Part shown: positions 9,644 to 18,190 of the stretch, one piece after another
Numbering within the stretch: position 1 is the first letter of the stretch
Layout: every line of letters begins with the position of its first letter
Assembly: GCF_024347355.1 (NCBI RefSeq)
Contig: NZ_AP025465.1
Coordinates: 3,038,001 to 3,102,000, forward strand
Reading direction: 5' to 3'
DNA: 64,000 bases
Origin: Vibrio chagasii
GTDB taxonomy: Bacteria > Pseudomonadota > Gammaproteobacteria > Enterobacterales > Vibrionaceae
Made by a program: the position numbers and the translations under genes
The notes under the pieces: generated by a model
Seen by the model: only the letters and a program-made list of their open reading frames with translations
The model's database searches: none
Told to the model about the DNA's origin: nothing

Positions 9644-10231
9644 ATGGGCACCGTCGAGAGCATTCAAGCATGGTTAAATTCAGGGGAGGAGTCGCTGCTA
9701 TGGCTGATGCTTGGCATTATCGCGCTTTCTTACCTGCTTGAAGATCTTGCGATTGTTACCGCTGCCGGTTTAGCCACGCAAGGGCTCATTCTTCCTCAAT
9801 ATGCGTTACTTGCAATTTTCATTGGCATTGCCACTGGTGATCTTGGTCTTTATTACCTTGGTAAATCAGGGCGTTATTTTAGAGGCGTTCGTTATAAGGC
9901 ACTCACCAATCGATACTTTCGTGCACTTCGCACCAAATTACGTCAAAACGCATTCAGCAGCCTTTTCGTTATCCGCTTTATTCCTGGGCTACGCACGGTT
10001 GGTTTTACCTTAAGTGGTTTTTTCGCCATCCCTCTCCCTACTTTCTTGTTTGCCGTGATCAGCGCCACTGCGTTATGGACTGGCATTGTCTTCTCTGCCA
10101 TCTACTATTTAGGGACATCAGCGTGGCTGCAAGCCTCTGAATATCAATGGATCGTCATCCCGTGTGCCATCGCTTTGCTGCTTGTCGGTAATCGATTAAT
10201 GAATAAAACCTACTCTAGAGGATTATCATGA
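9644..10231 (+). CDS. DedA family membrane protein
   Basis: A 195-residue integral membrane protein of the DedA/VTT family, whose members act as half-flippases for undecaprenyl phosphate or phospholipids. The hallmark FVIRFIPGLRT near residues 103-113, preceding the GFTLSGFFAIP segment, is clear; helices flank it on both sides. ATG 9644 is chosen over TTG 9641 because the AAGGA site at 9633-9637 then has a 6-base spacing. It is the first gene of a seven-gene operon and overlaps the next gene by 4 bases (ATGA), so the two are translationally coupled. The exact lipid moved is unknown. Confidence 0.85.
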   Translation: MGTVESIQAWLNSGEESLLWLMLGIIALSYLLEDLAIVTAAGLATQGLILPQYALLAIFIGIATGDLGLYYLGKSGRYFRGVRYKALTNRYFRALRTKLRQNAFSSLFVIRFIPGLRTVGFTLSGFFAIPLPTFLFAVISATALWTGIVFSAIYYLGTSAWLQASEYQWIVIPCAIALLLVGNRLMNKTYSRGLS

Positions 10232-11361
10232 GTTCACCGCAAGATATTCGCGTTATTCCCGCACATCAAATCAATGCAGGCATGCCCCTACTTGAAAAAG
10301 ATACTGTGCGCAGTGTCTCTCCTTATGAGTTTCTTCCGACTTGGTTTTTCTATACACCTGTCGTGATTCAGAGTCTGATTCAAGGGTTACGGCACTTTGA
10401 TTGGGCACTGCCACTCATTGCCAACCCGAGTATCAAACTCAGCGGCATGGTTGGTGAATCAAAACACGAGATACTGAGCCTTGCCGGATCGTCAAGCCAG
10501 CACTGGATCTCGCCGTTTATCACCCTCACCAAAACTGATCTCAGCAGCAAGAAACAAGCAGAAGATGCGCTCAGTGCACTCATCCAATCGGATCTTGATT
10601 TCCCTATTGTGGCGAAACCGGATCTTGGTTGCCGAGGCGTGGGCGTCAAGCTGATCAATAACCAAGATCAACTTGAGCAATATATTGAATCCTTCCCAAA
10701 TCATGCTCGCTTTTTGCTGCAAGAAAAGGCGCCTTATCAAGCTGAGGCTGGTGTTTTTTATGTTCGTTACCCGAATAGCAAACAAGGCGAGATCATTTCG
10801 ATCACTCTCAAATATTCGCCAATGGTGACTGGCGATGGCACTTCGACACTCAAGCAATTAATAGAAGATAACCCGCGAGCAGGGCAGCTCAGTCACCTGT
10901 ATCTACCAAGGCATGAAGATAAGTTGGATCAAGTACTCGCAGAGGGCGAAGAGTTCCAACTTGCGTTTGCAGGTAGCCATAGCCGTGGCTGTATCTTCCG
11001 AGATGGTAATCAATACATCACTCAGGCTCTAACCGAACGTTTAGATGAAATATTTGACGACTTCGATGGCTTCCACTTTGGTCGACTCGACGTCAAGTTT
11101 AAGGACATGCACAGCCTAATGAGAGGTGAGGATTTCACTATCCTTGAAGTCAATGGTGCAAGCAGTGAAGCTGGGCACATATGGGATCGCAATGCCCCAC
11201 TGCGAGAGATTTTTTCTACGTTACTTCAACAATACCGCATTCTTTTTGACATCGGCGCTCAACAGAAACAGCGAGGCCACCAGCCTCCATCTTTTAAGAG
11301 CCTATTTAACGCGTGGCAAGAAGAGCGACGCCTTGTTCAACAATATCCGACCACCGACTAA
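10228..11361 (+). CDS. ATP-grasp carboxylate-amine/thiol ligase-like protein
   Basis: A 377-residue soluble protein with an ATP-grasp fold. The ATP-binding half shows FPIVAKPDLGCRGVGVKLI near residues 126-144, and the metal-binding end shows FGRLDVKF and TILEVNGASSEAGH near 305-320, where E and N coordinate magnesium. Such enzymes form an acyl phosphate and join it to an amine or thiol. The substrate cannot be read. Being coupled to a DedA protein and in an operon with ornithine-lipid synthase, it might attach an amino acid to a lipid or envelope molecule, which is inference. Confidence 0.8.
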   Translation: MSSPQDIRVIPAHQINAGMPLLEKDTVRSVSPYEFLPTWFFYTPVVIQSLIQGLRHFDWALPLIANPSIKLSGMVGESKHEILSLAGSSSQHWISPFITLTKTDLSSKKQAEDALSALIQSDLDFPIVAKPDLGCRGVGVKLINNQDQLEQYIESFPNHARFLLQEKAPYQAEAGVFYVRYPNSKQGEIISITLKYSPMVTGDGTSTLKQLIEDNPRAGQLSHLYLPRHEDKLDQVLAEGEEFQLAFAGSHSRGCIFRDGNQYITQALTERLDEIFDDFDGFHFGRLDVKFKDMHSLMRGEDFTILEVNGASSEAGHIWDRNAPLREIFSTLLQQYRILFDIGAQQKQRGHQPPSFKSLFNAWQEERRLVQQYPTTD

Positions 11362-11380
11362 CTTTATACGAGGAACATGC

Positions 11381-11923
11381 ATGAACCCGATAGCCCAGCC
11401 GAGCGCCTTTGCCGCTGTATCTCCGAGTATCAAGGGAGCGGTAGAGATACTGAATCAAGGCCTAGAGTTCCTGACAGCGATTTCTGATAGCGATTATCTA
11501 ACGAGTGCTAAGCCACATGTCACTAGCTCTATTGGTGAGCATACTCGCCATACGCTGGATCTTTTTCACGCTTTGATTTTGAAAGTGGATGCGACCATTG
11601 ATTACAACACTCGTCGTCGTGGTCACCCAGTCGAATACGATAGGTCGATGGCAATCAAAGAGATCCACTACGTGATCAATTGGCTGGAGCGATTAGACCA
11701 TCATGATCTAGAAGCACCTATCACGATCCAAACTGAGGTTTCGATGGATACTCAAGTGTTCGCTAGCCTACCTTCAACACTAGAAAGAGAAGTGACTTTT
11801 GCAGCGCTGCACGCCAATCATCACTACGCGATGATCAAAGTGATCACCACCTTCCTTGATGTTGAAACCTGTAACACCTTTGGTTATGCCCCAACCACTA
11901 GTAGCTATCTGAGGGAGCAATAA
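11381..11923 (+). CDS. DinB-fold metal-binding protein
   Basis: A 180-residue helical protein with the three-histidine arrangement of the DinB/YfiT fold: H54 in IGEHTRH, and H144 and H147/H148 in LHANHHYAMIKV. Members are metal-dependent thiol transferases, hydrolases or of unknown role. A longer in-frame reading extends upstream into the ATP-grasp gene, but ATG 11381 has a GAGGA site at 11370-11374 with 6-base spacing and gives the natural family length, so it is the likely start. It lies 19 bases after the ligase gene and 2 before the NRDE gene. The substrate is unknown. Confidence 0.72.
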   Translation: MNPIAQPSAFAAVSPSIKGAVEILNQGLEFLTAISDSDYLTSAKPHVTSSIGEHTRHTLDLFHALILKVDATIDYNTRRRGHPVEYDRSMAIKEIHYVINWLERLDHHDLEAPITIQTEVSMDTQVFASLPSTLEREVTFAALHANHHYAMIKVITTFLDVETCNTFGYAPTTSSYLREQ

Positions 11924-11925
11924 TC

Positions 11926-12675
11926 ATGTGTTCAGTATCTTGGTTACTTGAAGAAAATGGTTATCAGGTCTTTTTTAATCGTGATGAACAAAAGACACGA
12001 GCATTAGCCATGCCACCTAAACAGTATCAAGTTAACGGTGTCGATATCATCATGCCACTCGACCCAACAGGCGGTGGTAGCTGGATCAGCATTAACCAGT
12101 ACGGGCTTTCACTATGCCTACTCAATAATTATCAAGGCATGGTTCCAGTCGGCCCATTGGTCAGCCGTGGTTTATTACTGAAGAACCTATCCTCGAGCTG
12201 TAATCTTGGTCAGCTTTCTGAGGCTTTTAATAGGCTCAACCTACACTCGTTTGCCCCATTTACCCTACTGGCTTTTGCTCCAAATCTAACGCAGCACAAT
12301 GGTGTTGTGATTGCCTATATGTGGGACGGCATCCAACAGAAAATAATGGAAACCGACTCGCCTCTATTCTCATCCGGTGTTGATTTAGAACGAGTACAAG
12401 CCTACCGACAAGCCCAATACGATCAACTCGTTGCAACAGAGAAAAGTCAGCAAAACTTACTTAAGTTCCACTCTCACCATCACAGTGAACAGCCCCATTT
12501 AGCAACCTGTATGCATCGTGAAGACGCGCACACAGTCAGCTTTACCCATTTACGTAATCTGCATGGTCATGCTTCGATGTTTTATGCACCCGGCTCACCT
12601 TGCGAACCAATCAAGCCACGCCAGATAAATCAGCAGCGTTTTACCTTCAATTTATCACCAGCAATCAATCTATAG
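11926..12675 (+). CDS. NRDE/TANGO2 family protein
   Basis: A 249-residue protein that starts Met-Cys and carries the eponymous NRDE motif at residues 18-21 (FFNRDEQKTR). The family includes eukaryotic TANGO2, linked to membrane lipid and haem trafficking, and has an Ntn-hydrolase-like fold in which Cys2 would be exposed after removal of Met1; catalysis by it here is inference. A GGGSW motif follows near residue 45, as usual. It sits in the middle of the lipid-related operon, 2 bases after the DinB-fold gene, and its stop is followed immediately by the YHS gene. Confidence 0.82.
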   Translation: MCSVSWLLEENGYQVFFNRDEQKTRALAMPPKQYQVNGVDIIMPLDPTGGGSWISINQYGLSLCLLNNYQGMVPVGPLVSRGLLLKNLSSSCNLGQLSEAFNRLNLHSFAPFTLLAFAPNLTQHNGVVIAYMWDGIQQKIMETDSPLFSSGVDLERVQAYRQAQYDQLVATEKSQQNLLKFHSHHHSEQPHLATCMHREDAHTVSFTHLRNLHGHASMFYAPGSPCEPIKPRQINQQRFTFNLSPAINL

Positions 12676-12687
12676 ATGGAGTCCATC

Positions 12688-13125
12688 ATGAGAAAACTAA
12701 TCACCATGGTCATGCTACTTGTTAGCCCGTACGTATTTGCCGCCGATGAAATCTATACCGGCTTCTTTAGCAGCAAGGCACTCGATGGCTACGATACCGT
12801 GGCTTACTTCACCTCAGGCAAGCCTGTTGAAGGCAGTAAACAATTCAGCACTGAATACAAAGGTGCGGATTGGTATTTCTCTTCTGAAAAGAATCTGACT
12901 TTATTTGTTAATAATCCTGAAAAATATGCCCCTCAATATGGTGGTTATTGCGCATGGGCCGTTTCTGCCAAAAACGACTTTGCACCAGGTGACCCACAAT
13001 ATTGGACCATAGTGGATGACAAACTTTACCTGAACTACGACCAAGAGATTCAAGAAACTTGGGAGAAAGACCGTGCCCAGCACATTCAACAAGCCGATAA
13101 AGCTTGGCCGCAGCTGATTAAGTAA
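12688..13125 (+). CDS. secreted YHS-domain protein
   Basis: A 145-residue protein with a signal peptide (MRKLITMVMLLVSPYVFA, cut before ADE) and a YHS-type domain: DGYDTVAYFTSGKP, WYFSSEKN, and YGGYCAWAVS with a single conserved cysteine. YHS domains bind metals or copper-like ions in other proteins; this exported class has no established function. ATG 12688 is preferred over ATG 12676 because GGAG at 12678-12681 is properly spaced from it and the signal peptide then begins MRK. It ends 10 bases before the DoxX-like gene. Confidence 0.78.
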   Translation: MRKLITMVMLLVSPYVFAADEIYTGFFSSKALDGYDTVAYFTSGKPVEGSKQFSTEYKGADWYFSSEKNLTLFVNNPEKYAPQYGGYCAWAVSAKNDFAPGDPQYWTIVDDKLYLNYDQEIQETWEKDRAQHIQQADKAWPQLIK

Positions 13126-13135
13126 GGGAATAACC

Positions 13136-13579
13136 ATGACATTCACTCCTGCTAAACATCTTCCGGCAGCATTAATCGCTTTTGTGTTCATTCAGTCGCT
13201 GTTTTTTAAATTCACAGGCTCATACGAGACAGAGCATATCTTTGGCACGCTCGCGACATGGTCAGGCTTAAGCTGGTTCGGTTCGTTTGGCGGCTATTTG
13301 ATAGGCATCGCTGAATTAATTTCTGCCATTCTACTGTTCACTCGCTGGCATGGCCTGGGTGCCATTATGAATATGGGGATCATGAGTGGCGCAATCTTTT
13401 TCCACCTGTTTACGCCACTCGGTATTCAAGTGCCTGAGTTCAATGCAGCAGGTGAGATTGTCGGTTACGACGGCGGGTTATTGTTTGGCATGGCATGCCT
13501 GGTCTGGTTATGCGGTGCGTTTTTAAGTGTGAAAGATTTCAAGAATCAAGACGGTTTCCTAAACAACTTTAGTCAATAA
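13136..13579 (+). CDS. DoxX-like integral membrane protein
   Basis: A 147-residue protein with four predicted helices (about 8-24, 48-68, 78-96 and 120-136), the layout of the DoxX/DoxD-like family. Between helices three and four is a periplasmic-type loop (PLGIQVPEFNAAGEIVGYDGG). Family members are associated with redox or quinone chemistry in the inner membrane, but no function can be claimed here. A good AAGGGA site precedes the start. It lies between the YHS gene and olsF with spacers of 10 and 12 bases. Confidence 0.7.
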   Translation: MTFTPAKHLPAALIAFVFIQSLFFKFTGSYETEHIFGTLATWSGLSWFGSFGGYLIGIAELISAILLFTRWHGLGAIMNMGIMSGAIFFHLFTPLGIQVPEFNAAGEIVGYDGGLLFGMACLVWLCGAFLSVKDFKNQDGFLNNFSQ

Positions 13580-13591
13580 GGTAGCTTCATT

Positions 13592-15346
13592 ATGATTGAT
13601 AGTCCTTTTCGTTTACCACGTTACACGCCTTTTGGTTTGGGTGAGTCTGTTGTCGAGTGGGCAACTGGGCTATCTAAGCTAGACCGACTCTATCAAGATC
13701 GACAAGACGAGTTATCTAGCTTCGAATTCATGAATTACACCTTGTCGGCGCTCAATATCGACTACTCCATTGCATCGGGAAGCACAGAAAACATTCCTGA
13801 AGAAGGCCCTGTCGTGATTGTAGCGAACCACCCACTCGGTGCGATTGAAGGTGTGATCCTAGCTGATCTCGTAGGATCAGTGAGGAAGGATGTGAAGGTA
13901 TTGGCGAATGAGTTACTCAAACGACTACCTGAACTGGATGACCTTTTCATTGGTGTTGATGTATTTAATGGTAAAGAATCAAAGCGTACTAATGCCAAAG
14001 CGATACGAGATGCCAATCATCACCTGGCTGATGGTGGGCTGCTGATCGTGTTCCCAGCCGGAGAAGTCTCCAGTTACCGCAAAGGGGCAAAAACACTTAC
14101 CGACATCGAGTGGAGCAAATCGGTCGCTAAGTTTGTTAAGCGCCATCAAGCGACGACGGTTCCAATCTTTATCAATGGCAAAAACAGTGAGCTGTTCTAC
14201 CAAGCCGGTCGAGTGCATCCACTATTGAGAACCGCTCTACTCGGGCGTGAACTTCTCAATAAACAGGCGACAACTATCTCTATCTCGATTGGCTCATCGA
14301 TTCCGTATTCAGAGATAAAATCGTTTGAAAAAGAGATGGATATCGTCAACTATCTAAGGCTCAACACCTATCTTATGAGTCAACAAGATAGCCCGAACAC
14401 GCAGATCCACGCCCCCTCTTTCGATACCCAAGTGATTGCGCCAATATCACCAGAAGTATTGGCAATAGAGATCGACTCACTACCTCAAGAAACGATGCTA
14501 CTCGAACAGGGTGACTTCGAGGTCTACTGTACGCCAAGCCAATCTATTCCCAATTTAATGCGAGAGATTGGTCGAGTCAGAGAAGAGAGCTTTCGAGAAG
14601 TCGGTGAAGGTAGCGGGCTTGCTTGTGACTTGGATGAATATGACCTGTACTACCATCAACTGTTTGTGTGGAACAAAGCTAAGGCCGAATTAGTCGGTGC
14701 TTATCGACTGGGTATGGTCGACAAGCTAATTGCAGACCACGGATTAGACCAACTCTATTCCCGTAGCCTGTTCAACTACAATCAAGAGTTCATCGATACC
14801 CTAGATAACAGTATTGAACTTGGTCGCTCTGTAGTGAGTAAACCTTATCAAAAGAGCCTCAACTCACTGTTACTGCTATGGAAAGGTATTGCGACTTTTG
14901 TCTCTCGACACCCTCAATATACTCACCTATTTGGCCCGGTCAGTATCAGTAATGATTACAGCCACAACGCGCGCCTGTTGATCGCGACGACCTTATCGAT
15001 TCACCATTATGATGAAGAAAAGGCGAGTCTGGTTTCCCCTTCGTCACCGCTCAATACTAGCAGTCATGTGTTCTGGCAAAATCACCTATTGTCTTCACTA
15101 GCAAGTGTGCCTCTACTATCCAAAGTATTAGCTCGTATGGAGCAAGGAAAAGGATTACCGGTACTACTGCGCCAGTATCTTGGGATGAATGGCAAGCTAG
15201 TGTGCTTTAACGTCGACCCATCGTTTAATGATGCGCTAGATGGCTTGATTGTGGTTAACCTTAAGAAGGTACCATTGAAAACCTTAGGTAAGTACATGGG
15301 GCGAGAGCTTGCTCAAGATTACCTAGAGCAGCACACTCAACGCTGA
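13592..15346 (+). CDS. olsF: bifunctional ornithine lipid synthase OlsF
   Basis: A 584-residue fusion of two acyltransferases. The N-terminal half is a PlsC-type O-acyltransferase with the NHPLGAIEG motif around H80 and the FPAGEVSSYR motif near 155. The C-terminal half (from about 300) is an OlsB-like GNAT N-acyltransferase with REESFREVGEGSG, LVGAYRLG and IELGRSVV. Together they would acylate ornithine and then the hydroxy acid to make phosphorus-free ornithine lipids at the inner membrane. OlsF is known from Serratia and V. cholerae (VC0489, from memory). It is the last gene of the operon; a perfect inverted repeat follows. Confidence 0.88.
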   Translation: MIDSPFRLPRYTPFGLGESVVEWATGLSKLDRLYQDRQDELSSFEFMNYTLSALNIDYSIASGSTENIPEEGPVVIVANHPLGAIEGVILADLVGSVRKDVKVLANELLKRLPELDDLFIGVDVFNGKESKRTNAKAIRDANHHLADGGLLIVFPAGEVSSYRKGAKTLTDIEWSKSVAKFVKRHQATTVPIFINGKNSELFYQAGRVHPLLRTALLGRELLNKQATTISISIGSSIPYSEIKSFEKEMDIVNYLRLNTYLMSQQDSPNTQIHAPSFDTQVIAPISPEVLAIEIDSLPQETMLLEQGDFEVYCTPSQSIPNLMREIGRVREESFREVGEGSGLACDLDEYDLYYHQLFVWNKAKAELVGAYRLGMVDKLIADHGLDQLYSRSLFNYNQEFIDTLDNSIELGRSVVSKPYQKSLNSLLLLWKGIATFVSRHPQYTHLFGPVSISNDYSHNARLLIATTLSIHHYDEEKASLVSPSSPLNTSSHVFWQNHLLSSLASVPLLSKVLARMEQGKGLPVLLRQYLGMNGKLVCFNVDPSFNDALDGLIVVNLKKVPLKTLGKYMGRELAQDYLEQHTQR

Positions 15347-15367
15347 TTTAGCCCGAACTGTACCTAC

Positions 15368-15405
15368 ACTCAAATAAGTGCGATGATTTCAGCACTTATT
15401 TGGGT
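15368..15405. promoter_or_regulatory. inverted repeat between olsF and the regulator
   Basis: CAAATAAGTGC (15371-15381) and GCACTTATTTG (15392-15402) are perfect inverted copies with a 10-base gap; pairing extends three more positions with one wobble. It ends 13 bases before the Crp/Fnr gene start. It could be the olsF terminator, although the T run is poor, or an operator used by the adjacent regulator. Confidence 0.55.
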
Positions 15406-15417
15406 TAGGTTATTTTC

Positions 15418-15984
15418 ATGCACACCTCTTTTATCGAACAACTGCAAAGCTTCGACTTCTCACAAAGTCAGATTGAATCGCTAGTCGCTGTCGCCAAGCC
15501 TCTTGAGCTACCAACCAGACACATCCTTATTAACCAAGGAGAGATGGCAGATTCAATTTACTTCGTGCTTGAGGGCTTATGCCATGCTTGTTACCTCACT
15601 AATGAGGGCAAGCAATACAGCAAAGAGTTCTACTGGGAGCAAGACTGGATCATCGGCTTTGAGAGCTTGATAAAAAACCAAGCGTCCCCTTACCTGCTTG
15701 AAACCCTCACGCCTATTACGCTATTAGAACTGCCAATGAAGGCCGTAATCGAGTGGCGTGCCTCTAATAATCCTTTGTATTTAAAGTTGTTAGAAACCCA
15801 GCTGATGCACAAGGAAAACAAAGAGCGATTCATGTTGCTCTATACACCAGAGCAACGTTACCAGCTTTTCTGTGAGCACTACCCCGATCTGGAACAACGC
15901 CTCAACGACAATCAAATTGCTGCCTACCTAGGAATAACGGCGATAAGTTTGAGTAGAATTAAAGGTCGCATTAACAATAGTTAA
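15418..15984 (+). CDS. Crp/Fnr family transcriptional regulator
   Basis: A 188-residue regulator with an N-terminal cyclic-nucleotide-binding-like beta barrel (about residues 20-110, INQGEMADSIYFVLEG being typical) and a short C-terminal helix-turn-helix (NQIAAYLGITAISLSRIKGR). The cysteines of true Fnr proteins are absent, so the signal is unknown. It follows olsF by 71 bases on the same strand, across an inverted repeat, and may control the lipid operon or itself; this is inference. The length is slightly short for Crp/Fnr, but the domain order is complete. Confidence 0.82.
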   Translation: MHTSFIEQLQSFDFSQSQIESLVAVAKPLELPTRHILINQGEMADSIYFVLEGLCHACYLTNEGKQYSKEFYWEQDWIIGFESLIKNQASPYLLETLTPITLLELPMKAVIEWRASNNPLYLKLLETQLMHKENKERFMLLYTPEQRYQLFCEHYPDLEQRLNDNQIAAYLGITAISLSRIKGRINNS

Positions 15985-16041
15985 TGCCAACGGTCAGTGT
16001 GCATAGTACATTCAAAGCATCGATAATCTCTGGATGTAAAC

Positions 16042-16494
16042 ATGATCACTTGGCACTCTATTCCCTTTTCTGAACTTTCAACACAACAGCTCTATCAACT
16101 GCTGCAACTACGAGTCGATGTATTTGTGGTTGAGCAAACCTGCCCTTATCCAGAGCTCGATGGCAAAGACACCCTTGAAGGTGTTCAGCACCTAATGGGC
16201 TATGCGGACGGAGAGCTCATCGCGTGTGCTCGTTTATTGCCGCCTGGCACCACTTATGACAATGCCAGTATTGGTCGAGTTGCAACCAAACAATCAGCAA
16301 GAGGCAATGGTTTAGGGCATAAATTGCTGGTGGAAGCATTAGCTCGCTGTGAGGCATTGTGGCCGAACACGACCATCGATATTGGTGCGCAAGAGCACCT
16401 AGAAAGCTTCTACGCTAGCCATGGATTCAAGACGATCTCTGAAATGTATTTGGAAGATGATATTCCACACGTAGACATGAGATTAGAGAAGTAA
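16042..16494 (+). CDS. elaA: GNAT family N-acetyltransferase ElaA
   Basis: A 150-residue acetyltransferase matching ElaA: the LLQLRVDVFVVEQTCPYPELDG opening (residues about 22-43), an acetyl-CoA-binding motif IGRVATKQSARGNGLGHKL, and FYASHGFKTISEMYLEDDIPHVDM at the end. The substrate is not established. Its stop overlaps the ATG of the next gene (taatg), so translation of the two is probably coupled. Confidence 0.9.
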   Translation: MITWHSIPFSELSTQQLYQLLQLRVDVFVVEQTCPYPELDGKDTLEGVQHLMGYADGELIACARLLPPGTTYDNASIGRVATKQSARGNGLGHKLLVEALARCEALWPNTTIDIGAQEHLESFYASHGFKTISEMYLEDDIPHVDMRLEK

Positions 16495-17342
16495 TGTCGA
16501 ATATCACTGTCGGTATCCTACTTTTGATTGCTGGCAACCTGTTTGCCTCGCTCTCTGACGTAGCTGTGAAGTTATTGAACGGCGAAGTCCCACCTCTTCA
16601 GTATATTTTTTTCCGTCAGTTGATATCTCTGTTACTCATTGCTCCTTTGTGGCTGCGACAAAGCAAGGAGCAACGCTGCTTACAACAAGCCAAGGTCACC
16701 TTAATTCGTGGACAACTGATCTTAATCGGCAGTGGATGTATGGTGGTCGCGATCACCCATATGTCTTTAGCGACAGCTAACGCGGTATTTTACGTAGCCC
16801 CATTATTGATGCTGCCTCTGTCAGTACTTCTACTCAAAGAGCAGCCTGCGCTTGGCAAAGTCATCGCCACCACTGTCGGCTTTGTTGGCGCGCTAATCGT
16901 TTTGCGGCCATCGCAATTTCACTGGGCAGCACTGTTTGCATTGGGGACTGCACTAACGCTTGCCCTGTTCAATGTATTGGTACGAAAGCTCCCTAGTGAA
17001 CAATCTGTGGTGACCACGTTGTGGTGGACAACCCTCTTCTCTATCCCAGCCTCGTTAATACTATGCTTATTGTATTGGCAACCGGTGTCTTTAGAACATC
17101 TTGGATACATAGCATTGAGTGCGACGCTCATACTGAGTTATAACGGGCTTGCGGTTGCCGCCTACCAAAAAGCACACTCTAGCCAAATTGCCTTGGCTGA
17201 ATATTCAGGCTTGGTGTTTGTCGCGTTAATTGGCGCCATATGGTTCGATGAGATCCCTGATACGTTAACCTTCATTGGTATTATGTTGATCATCTTACCG
17301 CTCGCGCCTTTCAAGCGACCAAAAAAAAGAGCTAATGCTTAG
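16494..17342 (+). CDS. DMT superfamily (EamA) transporter
   Basis: A 282-residue inner-membrane protein with about ten hydrophobic helices arranged as two EamA repeats (DVAVKLLNG-EVPPLQ in the first; AAYQKAHSSQIALAEYSG in the second), ending in a basic tail. Such proteins export amino acids or metabolites; the substrate is not readable. The stop codon lies inside a terminator hairpin. It is probably cotranscribed with elaA. Confidence 0.88.
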   Translation: MSNITVGILLLIAGNLFASLSDVAVKLLNGEVPPLQYIFFRQLISLLLIAPLWLRQSKEQRCLQQAKVTLIRGQLILIGSGCMVVAITHMSLATANAVFYVAPLLMLPLSVLLLKEQPALGKVIATTVGFVGALIVLRPSQFHWAALFALGTALTLALFNVLVRKLPSEQSVVTTLWWTTLFSIPASLILCLLYWQPVSLEHLGYIALSATLILSYNGLAVAAYQKAHSSQIALAEYSGLVFVALIGAIWFDEIPDTLTFIGIMLIILPLAPFKRPKKRANA

Positions 17343-17348
17343 CTCTTT
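17326..17348 (+). terminator. terminator overlapping the EamA gene stop codon
   Basis: AAAGAGCTAA (17326-17335) pairs with TTAGCTCTTT (17339-17348) around a 3-base loop and is followed by CTTGTCT. The TAG stop (17340-17342) is inside the second arm, so the last ribosome covers the hairpin. Confidence 0.75.
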
Positions 17349-17392
17349 CTTGTCTCGTTCGTACTGTTGAGTTCGTAACTCACGCAAGATAT

Positions 17393-17977
17393 CTATTTGC
17401 TGCGGCCAAAGCCACCATCAGATAAACGGAAGAACATAACTGATGTGTCGCCCTTCTCTAACTGTAGGATATCAAGTTGTCCGGTTTCAGCTAATTTGAA
17501 TCGAACTAACTGACCTTTGCGGATCTGGCTGAGTGGCTTGTCTGCGCCTTCAATACGCACTAGCGCATTTAAATCAGACAGTGGTAGATCGTTGTTTCGA
17601 AAAACCTGAGCCAAGGTATCACCTTGCTTAACTAGGTATTCCTGCCAATTATTGTTACTCGGCTCTGATGAGCTGCTCTTGGTGTTTTGCTGTTCGCTCA
17701 GCCCAACGGTATTTATCTCTAGCGCAACGCGAGATGTAACCGGAGTTGCCTCTACTTTAGGTTCAGGCAACGGCACAACAAGTAGGACAAGAACGATCGG
17801 CGAAATCACCATTAATAATCTTTGGTGTAATTTGGGTAATGAGCCCCAAGTTTGCACTGCTGAGGTTTTCATTCCTTTAATATCGATCGAGCTCAATTTC
17901 TCTTTGACCTGATTCAGTCGATCCTTGAGTTCTGCTAAGTGGTCAACTTTCTGCTTTTTCTTTTGACGACGATTCAT
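17393..17977 (-). CDS. OapA/YtfB-like LysM-domain cell envelope protein
   Basis: A 194-residue protein with a basic cytoplasmic N terminus, one membrane helix (about residues 53-70), a low-complexity linker (serine rich, 99-110) and a C-terminal LysM-like/OapA domain starting at YLVKQGDTLAQVFR. This is the layout of E. coli YtfB, which acts at the division site, and of Haemophilus OapA. The E. coli gene is also next to fklB, in support. It is divergent from fklB across 213 bases. Confidence 0.8.
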   Translation of the reverse strand: MNRRQKKKQKVDHLAELKDRLNQVKEKLSSIDIKGMKTSAVQTWGSLPKLHQRLLMVISPIVLVLLVVPLPEPKVEATPVTSRVALEINTVGLSEQQNTKSSSSEPSNNNWQEYLVKQGDTLAQVFRNNDLPLSDLNALVRIEGADKPLSQIRKGQLVRFKLAETGQLDILQLEKGDTSVMFFRLSDGGFGRSK

Positions 17978-18190
17978 ACCACTGCGTCCTATACATTGAA
18001 TAACTACAGTATAAAAACCAAAGTACCAACAGTATAGATCTTTCCGTCACAACGGGGCTCAATGCAAGAAAATTGACATGGCTGTGATTTGGACACGGTA
18101 AAGCGCAAGTGATCAGGGACTAGCCGTTTCTTCACGCTGCTAATACTGGTATTCTTACCTTTTTCGTACTGACAAAAAGAGTGACTTTTC

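Noticed and set aside
11126..11380. N-terminal extension of the DinB-fold protein
   Set aside because: It overlaps the ATP-grasp gene in another frame and lacks conserved features; ATG 11381 has a good ribosome binding site.
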